A stretch of 64,000 bases of DNA from positions 682,001-746,000 of the forward strand of contig NZ_QWEZ01000001.1 of assembly GCF_003864255.1 (NCBI RefSeq), given 5' to 3'. Positions within the stretch are counted from its first letter, which is position 1. Each line of letters starts with the position of its first letter. The notes beneath the pieces are model-generated. The model saw only the letters and a program-made list of their open reading frames with translations. It was not told the DNA's origin and did not search any database. Shown here in pieces: positions 56,056 through 64,000 of this stretch. This DNA is from Aestuariirhabdus litorea (GTDB lineage: Bacteria; Pseudomonadota; Gammaproteobacteria; Pseudomonadales; Aestuariirhabdaceae). The translations under genes and the position numbers were made by a program.

Positions 56056-57137
56056 TTCGGTGGTGGGCATGGGTGGCGCTATTGGGCGCCCCCTGGGTAG
56101 CAGCAGCGGTCAGCGATCGCACTACGGTTCCCACCGACCCGGTGGAGGCCTTTTCCGATCCGGTGATGAGCCAGCGCCTGGTGATCTTCAGTGCCACCGA
56201 TATTGAGGCCATCGCACCGGTGATTGCAGCCTTCGAGGCGCGTCACCCCGGCATCAAGGTGGAATACCACGATTACCAGACCAACCAGCTCGACCGCGAC
56301 CTGCGCAGTGGAAAATTGAAGGGGGATGTGGTGATCAGCTCGGCCATGGACCTGCAAACCCGGCTGGTCAATGATGGGTATGCCCAGGCTCTGGATATCC
56401 CCGAGGCCCAGGTGATGCCCTCCTGGTCTCACTGGCGGCAGGAGATCTTCGGCTTCTCCTTCGAACCGGTGGTGGTGGCCTACAACAGGCGAGCGTTTGC
56501 CGGGCGCAGGCTCCCCACCACCCACGAAGCCCTCGCCAATGACCTGCGGGTTAACCAGGCGCAGTACCAGGGGCGGGTAGGGACCTACGATATCCGCCTG
56601 TCGGGAGCGGGCTACCTGTTTGCCACCCAGGATGCCGTTGTCTCGAGTATCTCGGCTCGCTTGCAGGAGGGGCTGGGTCGGGCGAGCGCCAAGCTCTATT
56701 GTTGCACGAACGACATGCTGGATGAGGTCGCCGATGGCGAGATTGACCTGGCCTATAACCTCTTGGGCTCCTACGCGCTGGCGCGGTCACGAGCAGATCA
56801 TCGGCTCGGAGTACTCCTGCCGGAGGACTACACCCTGGTGATTACCCGCACCGCCTGGGTACCCCTGTCTGCTCCCAACCCCGAGCTTGCCACCGAATTT
56901 ATCCGCTTTCTGCTTTCACTCGCGGGGCAGCAACAGATTGCTGATAACAGTGAACTGATCCCGTTGCACCCTGACATACAGGGGCGACTGGCCGTCCGCA
57001 ACCTCAAGGGACAGCAGGAGCTGCGTTTTCAGCCGATCGGTGTCGGGGCCGCGTTGCTGGTCTACCAGGATCGCATGAAGCGAGAGCGCTTTCTCCGGGA
57101 GTGGCAGGATGCCTACCAGCCCGGCGCTGCTCGATAA
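56052..57137 (+). CDS. Periplasmic substrate-binding protein co-encoded with tctDE
   Basis: ABC-type extracellular binding protein of 361 residues, similar to Fe(III)/spermidine/molybdate-type receptors (family 1). Signal peptide about 1-19; LVIFSATDIEAIAPVIAAFEARHPGIKVEYHDYQTNQLDRDLRSG and GDVVISSAMDLQTRLVNDGYAQ are typical. A CC pair at LYCCTND is odd. It overlaps tctE, so the three are co-translated; no permease is nearby, so it probably senses ligand for TctE rather than importing it. Confidence 0.88.
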   Translation: MIRWWAWVALLGAPWVAAAVSDRTTVPTDPVEAFSDPVMSQRLVIFSATDIEAIAPVIAAFEARHPGIKVEYHDYQTNQLDRDLRSGKLKGDVVISSAMDLQTRLVNDGYAQALDIPEAQVMPSWSHWRQEIFGFSFEPVVVAYNRRAFAGRRLPTTHEALANDLRVNQAQYQGRVGTYDIRLSGAGYLFATQDAVVSSISARLQEGLGRASAKLYCCTNDMLDEVADGEIDLAYNLLGSYALARSRADHRLGVLLPEDYTLVITRTAWVPLSAPNPELATEFIRFLLSLAGQQQIADNSELIPLHPDIQGRLAVRNLKGQQELRFQPIGVGAALLVYQDRMKRERFLREWQDAYQPGAAR

Positions 57138-57234
57138 CGTTTCGAAACACTAAATTTGCCCAGCTGGTTGATCGATCACTGTACAATTGTGCGCTTTTAG
57201 CGACCCACCCCCCGTCGATAGGGCACCTCTGCTT

Positions 57235-58155
57235 ATGGCGTTTGAAACTCCCCGTTTTCACTGGCATTTTTTATCCCCCCGCTTCTGGCCTCTTTGGCTG
57301 GGCCTCGGGATAAGCTGGCTGGTGGTACAGCTTCCCTATCGGGTGCTGCTCGTCATCGGCCGCAAGTTGGGGCGACTGATGCTGCGCTATGGGCACAGGC
57401 GAGCCCGGATCGCCCGCAAAAATATTGAACTCTGTTTTCCCGGGCTTTCCGCGGCCGAACGTGAGGATCTGTTAATTCGAAATTTCGAGTCGATGGGAAT
57501 TGGAGCCCTAGAGGTCGGCATGAGCTGGTGGTGGCCAAAGCGTCGACTTTATCGGCTCTTTGAGGTGGAGGGTGGGGAACACCTGAAAGCGATTAAGGAG
57601 CAGGGAGCCTTAATGCTTTGCCTGCATTTCTCGACGCTGGAGGTGGGAGCCGCCTTTCTTTGCTATTTTGCCGGCATTGATGGCATGTACCGCAAGCACC
57701 GTAACCCGCTGTTTGACTGGGTGCAGCAACGAGGGCGCATTCGCCACAGTCCCCAGGGTGAGACCATCGAGCGGGAAGATGTGCGCACCATGATCCGCCG
57801 GTTGCGGCAGAAACGTCGTATCTGGTATGCCCCGGATCAGGACTATGGCCCCAAACAGAGCCTGTTCGTGCCATTTTTTGGCGTTACCGCCGCCACAGTG
57901 ACCGCCACTTCACGCTTTGCCCGGCTCGGTAATGCACGGGTATTACCCTGTTTCCAGACCCGGCTGCCCGATGGCAAGGGGTATCGCCTGCGCATTCTCC
58001 CGCCGCTGGAAAATTTCCCCGGAGAGGATGAAGCGGCTGATGCTCGGCGCATCAATGAGCTGATCGAGGCGGAGGTGCGTAAGCAGCCGGAGCAGTACAT
58101 GTGGTTGCACCGTCGTTTCAAGACACGCCCACCCGGGGAGCCCTCGTTCTATTAG
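57235..58155 (+). CDS. LpxL/HtrB-type lipid A acyltransferase
   Basis: Inner-membrane acyltransferase of 306 residues. One N-terminal helix (about 15-40), then the HxxxxE catalytic motif HFSTLE (His131, Glu136), and later RKHRNPLFDWV, YAPDQDYGPKQSLFVPFFG and WLHRRFKTRP. It adds a secondary acyl chain to Kdo2-lipid IVA. ATG at 57235 fits the family start (FHWHFLSPRFWPLWLG). A GC-rich hairpin (58165-58194) lies between it and the convergent rapA. Confidence 0.92.
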   Translation: MAFETPRFHWHFLSPRFWPLWLGLGISWLVVQLPYRVLLVIGRKLGRLMLRYGHRRARIARKNIELCFPGLSAAEREDLLIRNFESMGIGALEVGMSWWWPKRRLYRLFEVEGGEHLKAIKEQGALMLCLHFSTLEVGAAFLCYFAGIDGMYRKHRNPLFDWVQQRGRIRHSPQGETIEREDVRTMIRRLRQKRRIWYAPDQDYGPKQSLFVPFFGVTAATVTATSRFARLGNARVLPCFQTRLPDGKGYRLRILPPLENFPGEDEAADARRINELIEAEVRKQPEQYMWLHRRFKTRPPGEPSFY

Positions 58156-58205
58156 AGGCGGCCGGCTCAAGGGGGTGGCTGCTCTCCCTTGAGCGAACCC
58201 TGCGG

Positions 58206-61082
58206 CTAGGCGGCGACAATGACCCGGATGGCGTCCAGCTGCAGCTGGGCCTGGCGCAGTTTGGCTTCACCATCGCGTGCCAGTGACGTCAGGTGGGCCA
58301 GCTCCGAGTCACGGATGTTGGGGTTGACCGCCTTCAGTGCCAACAGGCGCTGGAGCTCGCTGCTGATCTCTTTACGAAACTGCTGGCAGGCACCCTCGAT
58401 TACCTGGTCTACCTGACGGTGAGCGGCCTTGTCCGCGGCCCCCAGTGCATCAATCAACGGCTGGCGCTGGGCACTGATCAGTTGGCGGGCGGTCGCCCGC
58501 TTGAGGGGTTGCAGCTGGCTGTCGAGGGTATCGAAGGCGACCTTGTCGGCCAGATCATTGCCCTTGGGGTCGATCAGGGTCCGAATCGCAGTGGGGGGCA
58601 GATAACGCTTGAGCTGATTGCGTTCGCCACCGGGGCTGGTGATGACGTAAACCGCCTCAACCAGCATGGTGCCGGGGGTGATTCCACGATTTTTGATCAA
58701 CCCTACGGCGCTGTTACCCAGCTCGCTGCCGAGGATCATCTCCATCCCCTCCAGAACCATCGGATGCTCCCAGCTGACGAACTGCATGTCCTCGCGCGCC
58801 AGCGCCTGCTCCCTGTTCCAGGTCATGGTAGCGCCATCACGCGGCAAGCCGGGGAAGTCGTGCAGCAGGGACTGGTCGGAGGGGCGGACAATGATGGCGT
58901 TGCGTGAGTGTTCTTCGCTTTCCAGCCCGTAGCAATCGAGCATCAGGTTGAGGTAGCGTTTGAGCGCGTCCACCTCGGCCGATTGCTGGATGCTGTCGAT
59001 CAGAGGCTCGGTGGGTTCCATGCCGCGGGAGTTGAGTTCAAGCAATCGGTCGCGTCCCTGCTGCATCTCCTGCTGCAGGGTTTCCCGTGAGGTTTTGCTC
59101 TCTTCGACCAGTGCCGCCAGGCGTTCGTCATCCGAGGCAACGCCCTCGCTCAACAGTGCTATCAGCGACTGGCCGTAACGGCTGAACAGGGCGCTGCCGG
59201 TGGGGCAGGTATCGATAAAGGCATTAAGTCCCTCGTGATACCAGCGATAGAGGCTTTGCTGGGCGGAACCGCTAAACAGCGGGACGTGCAGGCGAATGGT
59301 CTCGCTCTGGCCAATACGATCGAGGCGGCCAATGCGCTGTTCCAGCAGGTCCGGATTGTCGGGCAGGTCGAACAGCACCAGGTGGTGGGCAAACTGGAAG
59401 TTACGCCCCTCGCTACCAATTTCCGAGCAGATCAGTACCTGGGCACCGAACTCCTCTTCTGCAAAGTAGGCGGCCGCCCGGTCACGTTCCATGATGCTCA
59501 TCCCTTCGTGGAAAACGGCGGAGGGAAGACCCGAACGCACGCGCAGGGCCTCGTCCAGCTCCAGTGCCGTCTCTGCCCGGGAGCAGATCACCAGGACCTT
59601 CTGTTTGAGGTGCCTGAGCAGAACCATAAGCCACTCGACGCGGGGGTCGAAGCGCCACCAGGGGTCGCCCTCAAGGCCGGAGACCTGCTGCTGGTAGGCC
59701 CGCTCGGGATAGAGCTGGCTGGCGAGCGAAGGGTGCTCCTGGGTGGCAAGGGTGTACAGCTCCGGCAGGGGGAGCGGGTAGTCCTGCACCACCCGGCCGG
59801 GAAAGCCCTTGATCGCCGCCCGGGTATTGCGAAACAGCACCCGGCTGGTGCCATGGCGGTCAAGCAACTGGCGAATCAGCTGCTCCCTGGCCTGCGCCCG
59901 CTCAGTGCTCGATTGTGTGTTGTTGGCGGCCTGCAAACAGGCGGCGTTGTCCGCATCGTTGAGCAGGGCCCCCAGGGTATTCAGGGTTTCATCGGGTAGT
60001 GGCTGCTCACTCAGTAGCTGCTGCACGGCCTCCGCAACCGGTTGGTATTGCGCCTCCTCCTCGAGGAACTGCTCGAGGCTGGGATAGCGGTCGGGATCGA
60101 GTAGCCGCAGGCGGGCAAAATGGCTCTCCTTGCCGAGCTGTTCCGGGGTGGCGGTCAGCAGTAGCACCGCAGGGGTCTCCTGCGCCAGCCGCTCGACCAG
60201 TAGGTACTCGTCGCTGGGGCTCTCCGCCTGCCACTGAAGGTGGTGGGCCTCATCGACCACCAGCAGATCCCAGCCCGCTTCCACTAATTGTTGTTGCAGC
60301 GGGCCCGGCTCGGCCGCCAGCTGGATAGAGCAGATCACCAGCTGCTCACTTTCGAAGGGGTTCTCCTCGCTGAGCTCTTCACAGCGGGCGCGATCAAACA
60401 GGCTGAAGTGGAGATTGAAGCGGCGCAGCATCTCGACCAGCCACTGGTGCTGGAGGGTTTCCGGCAGCAGGATAAGGACGCGTTTTGCCTCACCGGTCAG
60501 TAGCTGGTGATAGAGGATCATGCCCGCTTCAATGGTTTTTCCGAGCCCTACCTCATCGGCCAACAGAACGCGGGGGGCATGACGGGTAGCCACCTCGCGG
60601 GCGATGTGAAGCTGGTGCGGAATGAGGCTGGTGCGAGCGCCGCACAGCCCCAGGAGCGGGGAACGCAGCGTGCGGTTGTAGTGGGAAAGGGTGCGGTAGC
60701 GCAGTGCAAACTGGTTGAGCTGGTCTACCTGCCCGGCAAGTAGGCGCTCGCGGGGCTTATTGAATTGAATGAAGTTATCGAGGCAGGACTCGGGCAGCGT
60801 CTGCGGCTGCCCATTCTCGTCGACCCCCTGGTAGGTAATCAGGCCTTCTTTCTGGGTCACCTCGGTGACCTGAAGACTCCAACCCTCATGGCTTTTGACC
60901 CGGTCGCCAATGGTGAATTCGATGCGGTGCAGGGGGTGGTTATGTCGTGCGTAGGCGCGGGTTTCGCCACTGGCCGGATAGAGCACGGTGATCAGTCGAT
61001 GATCCAGGGTGAGGATAGTGCCCAGTCCAAGGTCATTCTCTGCCTCGCTGATCCACCGCTGCCCGGGAACGAAATCGATCAT
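58206..61082 (-). CDS. rapA: RNA polymerase-associated helicase RapA
   Basis: SWI2/SNF2 ATPase of 958 residues that recycles RNA polymerase. Tudor-like N-terminal domains (1-110), Walker A GLGKT (179-183), DEAH box (277-280), helicase C-terminal lobe with QVLICSEIGSEGRNFQFA and LDRIGQ, and a long C-terminal part. Length near E. coli RapA (968). The start MIDFVPGQRW is the standard N-terminus. Confidence 0.96.
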   Translation of the reverse strand: MIDFVPGQRWISEAENDLGLGTILTLDHRLITVLYPASGETRAYARHNHPLHRIEFTIGDRVKSHEGWSLQVTEVTQKEGLITYQGVDENGQPQTLPESCLDNFIQFNKPRERLLAGQVDQLNQFALRYRTLSHYNRTLRSPLLGLCGARTSLIPHQLHIAREVATRHAPRVLLADEVGLGKTIEAGMILYHQLLTGEAKRVLILLPETLQHQWLVEMLRRFNLHFSLFDRARCEELSEENPFESEQLVICSIQLAAEPGPLQQQLVEAGWDLLVVDEAHHLQWQAESPSDEYLLVERLAQETPAVLLLTATPEQLGKESHFARLRLLDPDRYPSLEQFLEEEAQYQPVAEAVQQLLSEQPLPDETLNTLGALLNDADNAACLQAANNTQSSTERAQAREQLIRQLLDRHGTSRVLFRNTRAAIKGFPGRVVQDYPLPLPELYTLATQEHPSLASQLYPERAYQQQVSGLEGDPWWRFDPRVEWLMVLLRHLKQKVLVICSRAETALELDEALRVRSGLPSAVFHEGMSIMERDRAAAYFAEEEFGAQVLICSEIGSEGRNFQFAHHLVLFDLPDNPDLLEQRIGRLDRIGQSETIRLHVPLFSGSAQQSLYRWYHEGLNAFIDTCPTGSALFSRYGQSLIALLSEGVASDDERLAALVEESKTSRETLQQEMQQGRDRLLELNSRGMEPTEPLIDSIQQSAEVDALKRYLNLMLDCYGLESEEHSRNAIIVRPSDQSLLHDFPGLPRDGATMTWNREQALAREDMQFVSWEHPMVLEGMEMILGSELGNSAVGLIKNRGITPGTMLVEAVYVITSPGGERNQLKRYLPPTAIRTLIDPKGNDLADKVAFDTLDSQLQPLKRATARQLISAQRQPLIDALGAADKAAHRQVDQVIEGACQQFRKEISSELQRLLALKAVNPNIRDSELAHLTSLARDGEAKLRQAQLQLDAIRVIVAA

Positions 61083-61278
61083 ATGGCCACCACCCTCCGT
61101 AAAAAAAGGCGCTATGGTAATGAAAAGATGCGGAATAACAAGGGGAATTGTAGCAAGGGCGCCGTTGAGTGGCGGTAAAAGGCCTGGCGAAGAGTAAAAC
61201 CTGGAGGGTGCAGCGCCACCCCGTGGGGGTGGGGGGAGTGGGGTGACGCTGCAAAACCGGAGGTGGTTATGGAGGCGA

Positions 61279-61536
61279 CTAGGGTTCCGGGTTATCGCTG
61301 ATCTCCAGGATCAGCTCAGGTTTTCCTTTTAAGGCCTGCGCCAGGATCTCTTTGTGACGGGCCAGCAGCAGACCGATCTCTTCGGCCAGGGTGTCGTCAA
61401 TCTGGGTAAACTGGCGCTCCAGAAGCGAGGTAATGTTCGCTGCCAGCTCCAGCATTTTGTCGTGCTCTTCAGCGGATTTTTTATCGGCGAACATGCTCCC
61501 GTCCCTATCACATTGCCACATGGGGATTACTGCCAT
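61279..61536 (-). CDS. yebG: YebG-family SOS protein
   Basis: Small protein of 85 residues. CDRDGSMFADKKSAEEHDKMLELAANI and the later EEIGLLLARHKEILAQAL match E. coli YebG (FTSKKEADAYDKML... and WLAEQKDVLSTIL). It is a conserved DNA-damage-inducible protein of unknown action. A consensus LexA box lies 47 bp upstream. Slightly shorter than YebG (96). GAGGT precedes the ATG. Confidence 0.88.
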   Translation of the reverse strand: MAVIPMWQCDRDGSMFADKKSAEEHDKMLELAANITSLLERQFTQIDDTLAEEIGLLLARHKEILAQALKGKPELILEISDNPEP

Positions 61537-61582
61537 CGTCTACCTCGTTTAGCCATCAATGGTTGGGTAATTGGTTTGATGA

Positions 61583-61598
61583 CTGTATATATAAACAG
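61583..61598. promoter_or_regulatory. LexA SOS box shared by yebG and alkB
   Basis: CTGTATATATAAACAG, a full CTGT-N8-ACAG match with the AT-rich core, flanked by A and TA as in the E. coli consensus. It lies between divergent yebG and the alkB-like gene and can control both. Confidence 0.93.
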
Positions 61599-61693
61599 TA
61601 TTGTTGTCCAGTCTGTTTTTGTCACCGGGTCGCAAGATGAGACATCGGCTGGGCTGGAAAGGCGAAGGAGATAGACCCAGTGGGAGGCGAAGT

Positions 61694-62329
61694 GTGAAAG
61701 TGACCAAGAAAGAGGCAGGCAAAAGAGTTGTCTGTAACTCGCAGGGATACCCTCTTTCCGTGATGGATGGGGAGCTGTACTGGTACCCTGATTTTATAGA
61801 TCCCGTCTCTGCCTCGGCCCTCTATCGCCAGCTTGAAAAGGAGGTGATCTGGCGCCAGGACTATTTGCGGATGGGCGCGCGCCAGGTGGCGATTCCCAGG
61901 TTGCAGGCCTGGTATGGCGAGCAGGGTTATCGGTACTCCGGGCTCTATCTGGAGCCCCAGCCCTGGCTGGCGGCTCACAGGCAGCTGCTCGCCCTGTTGG
62001 AGGAGCAGCTGGGGCTGAGTTTCAATTCGGTACTGATGAACCTCTACAGGGATGGCAATGACAGCGTGGGCTGGCACGCCGATGATGAACCGGAGCTGGG
62101 GATAAACCCCTGTATCGCCTCCTTGAGCCTGGGGGCTACTCGACGGTTTCACCTGCGCCATCGGGAGCACACTGAGCAGCGTTTATCCCTCGAGCTGGGC
62201 CATGGTGCATTACTGGTGATGTCGGGGCCGATGCAGCACCACTGGCGTCACCAGATTCCCAAGACCCGGCGTCCGGTGGGGCCGAGAATCAACCTGACCT
62301 TTCGCTCGATTAACCCGCCAGAGGGGTGA
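61694..62329 (+). CDS. alkB: AlkB-family 2-oxoglutarate dioxygenase (ALKBH2/3-like)
   Basis: Fe(II)/2-oxoglutarate dioxygenase of 211 residues that reverses alkylation damage in DNA or RNA. The iron triad is His128 and Asp130 (GWHADDEPELG) and His186 (HHWRHQIPK); Arg198 and Arg204 (RINLTFR) bind 2-oxoglutarate. The WHxDDEPELG form is closer to human ALKBH2/3 than to E. coli AlkB. GTG start at 61694 has GGGAGG upstream; an ATG at 61637 would add 19 residues but has no ribosome binding site. LexA box upstream. Confidence 0.9.
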   Translation: MKVTKKEAGKRVVCNSQGYPLSVMDGELYWYPDFIDPVSASALYRQLEKEVIWRQDYLRMGARQVAIPRLQAWYGEQGYRYSGLYLEPQPWLAAHRQLLALLEEQLGLSFNSVLMNLYRDGNDSVGWHADDEPELGINPCIASLSLGATRRFHLRHREHTEQRLSLELGHGALLVMSGPMQHHWRHQIPKTRRPVGPRINLTFRSINPPEG

Positions 62330-62374
62330 GGCAGGTCAACTTATCAGTATTGTCACCTGTTTCTGTGAGGGATG

Positions 62375-62388
62375 TTGATCAGTGTCAA
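62375..62388 (+). promoter_or_regulatory. ANR/FNR box upstream of ccoM-like gene
   Basis: TTGAT-CAGT-GTCAA matches the consensus TTGAT-N4-ATCAA with one mismatch. It lies 66 bp before the ATG, suitable for oxygen-controlled activation. Confidence 0.7.
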
Positions 62389-62453
62389 TCCTGTTGTCGC
62401 CTGTGGATGGTAGCCTCTTTACTACTTCAGGGTTATTACAGGGAGTGGCAACC

Positions 62454-62564
62454 ATGTTTTTAGACGAAGTTGTATTTGCCGGGTTGCTGACCGTCGGTCT
62501 GATGATCACTTTTTTTGCGGGCCTCTATTACTTCCTTCGTAAAGACATGGATAAACATCCATAG
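62454..62564 (+). CDS. ccoM: CcoM-like small subunit of cbb3 cytochrome oxidase
   Basis: 36-residue single-span membrane protein: MFLDEVVFAGLLTVGLMITF followed by a further hydrophobic stretch and a basic end (FLRKDMDKHP). Length, one helix and the start MF-D-VV-AG--TVGLM match, from memory, CcoM of Pseudomonas stutzeri, an assembly/stability subunit of cbb3 oxidase. AGGGAG is 9 bp before the ATG. An ANR-type box upstream supports micro-aerobic expression. It is far from any ccoNOPQ genes in this window. Confidence 0.7.
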   Translation: MFLDEVVFAGLLTVGLMITFFAGLYYFLRKDMDKHP

Positions 62565-62588
62565 GGTTGCCACTAACCCAAGCCGAAT

Positions 62589-62648
62589 AAGGCGGAATCA
62601 GAGGTCCCGTGGGTTGTCAGGTTCTCACGGGGCTTCTGGTTCCGCCTT
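62589..62648 (+). terminator. Large hairpin after ccoM-like gene
   Basis: AAGGCGGAA-tCAGA ... CTG-gTTCCGCCTT with an inner CCGTG/CACGG pairing, 25 bp after the stop, then ACCTTTTT. Likely a terminator, but the T-run is offset, so a small RNA is possible. Confidence 0.6.
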
Positions 62649-62836
62649 ACCTTTTTAAGACACCTCTTTTTTCTACCTTTCCATGTTGGGCCCCTCTGGG
62701 TTTGCATTGCCCCTCTGTGCTTGCGGGGGCTTTCACTCGCACCGTTGTTGCTCTCCCATTCAGCAGATCAATAGTCATTGTGGCCCGGCCGCTGGCTGGG
62801 AAATCATAGTGAAAAACCGAACAGGATGGGGATGAC

Positions 62837-63640
62837 ATGAGTAAACGAGTATTGATTACCGGAGCCGGTAGCGGTCTTGGGCGAGAGCTGGCGCACTGCT
62901 ATGCACGCCAGGGGTGGCGGGTCGCGCTCACCGATGTCAATGACGAGGGGTGCAAGCAAACCGCGTCCCAGGTTGAGGAGTTGGGGGGTGAGGCTGAGCG
63001 CTTTCACTGTGATGTCCGTGACCTCGGACAGATGCAGCAGGTGGCCGATACCCTCGAGGAAAAATGGGGAGGGCTTGATCTCCTGATTAACAACGCCGGT
63101 GTCGCCGGGGGCGGCTCCTTTGCCGATCTGGATGATGATGAGTGGGATTGGATGCTGGCCATCAACCTGAAAGGGGTGATCAACGGTTGCCGCATCTTTC
63201 TGCCCTCCCTGCTGCGCTCAAAGGGGCAAATCTGTAATATTGCGTCCATGGCGGGACTGCTCAGTGCGCCAGGCATGAGCCATTACAATGTCGCCAAAGC
63301 CGGGGTTGTGGCACTGTCAGAGAGCTTGCAAGCGGAGCTGGCCTCTCAGGGAATGGCGGTTAGCGTAGTGTGTCCCTCCTTTTTTCAGACCAATCTGCTC
63401 GACTCCTATCGGGGCAGCTCGGCGACCTTGAAAGAAAACGTAGCCAAGTTGCTGGCGGGCTCCCCCATCAGTGCCCAGGAGGTTGCCCAGCGGGTTGTGG
63501 AGGGGGTTGAAGCGGGTCAGTTTATGATCCTGCCCCATGACGAGGGGGCGCTGGCCTGGGAGTTTAAGCGTAACGACCCGGAGAGCCACCGCCAGATGAT
63601 GGAGCAGCTCGCGGTAAAAATGGCGGAAAAGGGGCTGTAG
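62837..63640 (+). CDS. Short-chain dehydrogenase/reductase
   Basis: Rossmann-fold oxidoreductase of 267 residues. Cofactor motif TGAGSGLG (8-15), NNAGVAGGG (85-93), Ser137 and the catalytic Tyr150-x3-Lys154 (YNVAK) are present. Asp33 after the second strand (LTDVND) favours NAD(H). Substrate unknown. GGATGGGG precedes the ATG. Probably separate from bolA, which starts 82 bp downstream. Confidence 0.9.
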   Translation: MSKRVLITGAGSGLGRELAHCYARQGWRVALTDVNDEGCKQTASQVEELGGEAERFHCDVRDLGQMQQVADTLEEKWGGLDLLINNAGVAGGGSFADLDDDEWDWMLAINLKGVINGCRIFLPSLLRSKGQICNIASMAGLLSAPGMSHYNVAKAGVVALSESLQAELASQGMAVSVVCPSFFQTNLLDSYRGSSATLKENVAKLLAGSPISAQEVAQRVVEGVEAGQFMILPHDEGALAWEFKRNDPESHRQMMEQLAVKMAEKGL

Positions 63641-63722
63641 AGGTCCCTTTGTGGGGGTGATGCCCGCTGTAGTTTTCGTTACTATCTAACCACCTGACTG
63701 ACACTACAGCGGTTAACCCCCT

Positions 63723-64000
63723 ATGGACATGCTTGAGCAAATTCGTCACCAACTGCAAAACTCCTTTGCCCCCAGCCACCTTGAGGTTTTTAACGAAAGC
63801 CATATGCACCGGGTGGAGCCGGGCTCCCAGAGCCACTTCAAAGCGGTGGTGGTGAGCGAGGCCTTTGAGGGGCTGCGTACCCTTAAACGCCATCAACAGG
63901 TCTACGCAGCTCTCTCCGGTGAGATGCCACTGATTCACGCCCTGGCGCTCCACACCTATACACCGGGCGAGTGGGCAGAGCGAGGCGAGGCTCCCAAAAC
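63723..64000 (+). CDS. bolA: BolA family protein (partial, 3' end off window)
   Basis: About 92 residues visible. FAPSHLEVFNESHMHRVEPGSQSHFKAVVVS and RHQQVYAALSGEMP-IHALALHTYTPGEW are typical of BolA (105 residues in E. coli), with the conserved His residues used with monothiol glutaredoxins for Fe-S binding. Only the last dozen or so residues are missing. Acts in cell shape, stress and iron-sulfur traffic. Confidence 0.94.
   Translation, partial: MDMLEQIRHQLQNSFAPSHLEVFNESHMHRVEPGSQSHFKAVVVSEAFEGLRTLKRHQQVYAALSGEMPLIHALALHTYTPGEWAERGEAPK

Noticed and set aside
57179-57194. CTGTACAATTGTGCGC as a LexA box before the acyltransferase gene
   Set aside because: The second half lacks ACAG, so the core consensus fails.

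Overview
The window looks like core chromosome of a Gammaproteobacterium related to Pseudomonas, probably a marine or estuarine member of Pseudomonadales/Oceanospirillales. The evidence is gene order. The run yihY / arsC-wrbA-DUF2069 / thioredoxin / acylphosphatase / lytic transglycosylase / proS / HIT / slyX / cold-shock membrane protein / OprD porins / aspS-yebC-ruvCAB-ybgC-tolQRAB-pal-cpoB / tRNA-Lys / nadA / M48 protease / tusA-like / perM / bcp / dapA / bamC / MBL follows, as I recall it, the order around PA0948-PA1011 of P. aeruginosa, with some genes missing (queE, queC, purC). The species cannot be fixed from the sequence alone. There is no prophage, integron, CRISPR array or complete insertion sequence.

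Layout. 1-3.4 kb: a leftward operon arsC-wrbA-DUF2069-ABC ATPase-permease; the permease has a histidine-rich loop and runs off the left edge. 3.5-11.2 kb: YihY, a PilZ-like protein, thiol-redox lipoprotein, acylphosphatase, lytic transglycosylase, ProRS, HIT protein, SlyX and a membrane-anchored cold-shock protein. 11.6-16.7 kb: an HU-like protein and two OprD-type porins, with intergenic REP-like palindromes and a divergent inverted pair of ~160-bp repeats between them. 16.7-31 kb: aspS, yebC, ruvCAB behind a LexA-like box, the complete Tol-Pal operon, tRNA-Lys, nadA and a BepA-like protease. 31-41 kb: TusA-like, PerM, Bcp, DapA, BamC, MBL hydrolase, RdgC, a duplicated tRNA-Val/tRNA-Asp pair, Xni and Prc. 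41-44 kb: a quinone oxidoreductase, an unannotated 56-residue ORF and aminopeptidase M18.

44.4-48.2 kb holds the most unusual locus. A cytoplasmic protein with six CxxC pairs and a degenerate GGDEF-like domain is followed by a BcsA/Alg8-like processive glycosyltransferase and a membrane-anchored HlyD/Alg44-like protein. I read it as an exopolysaccharide synthase whose usual PilZ control domain is replaced by a separate zinc-ribbon/GGDEF-like regulator. Next come a small secreted protein of unknown function and a DUF3524 (tRNA-queuosine mannosyltransferase-type) glycosyltransferase.

49.8-57.1 kb is a tricarboxylate-type uptake locus: tctCBA plus an AbrB-family membrane protein, divergent from the tctDE two-component system and a second periplasmic binding protein. 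57.2-64 kb holds an LpxL-type acyltransferase, RapA, a divergent yebG/alkB pair sharing a consensus LexA box, a 36-residue CcoM-like cbb3 oxidase subunit behind an ANR/FNR box, a short-chain dehydrogenase and the start of bolA.
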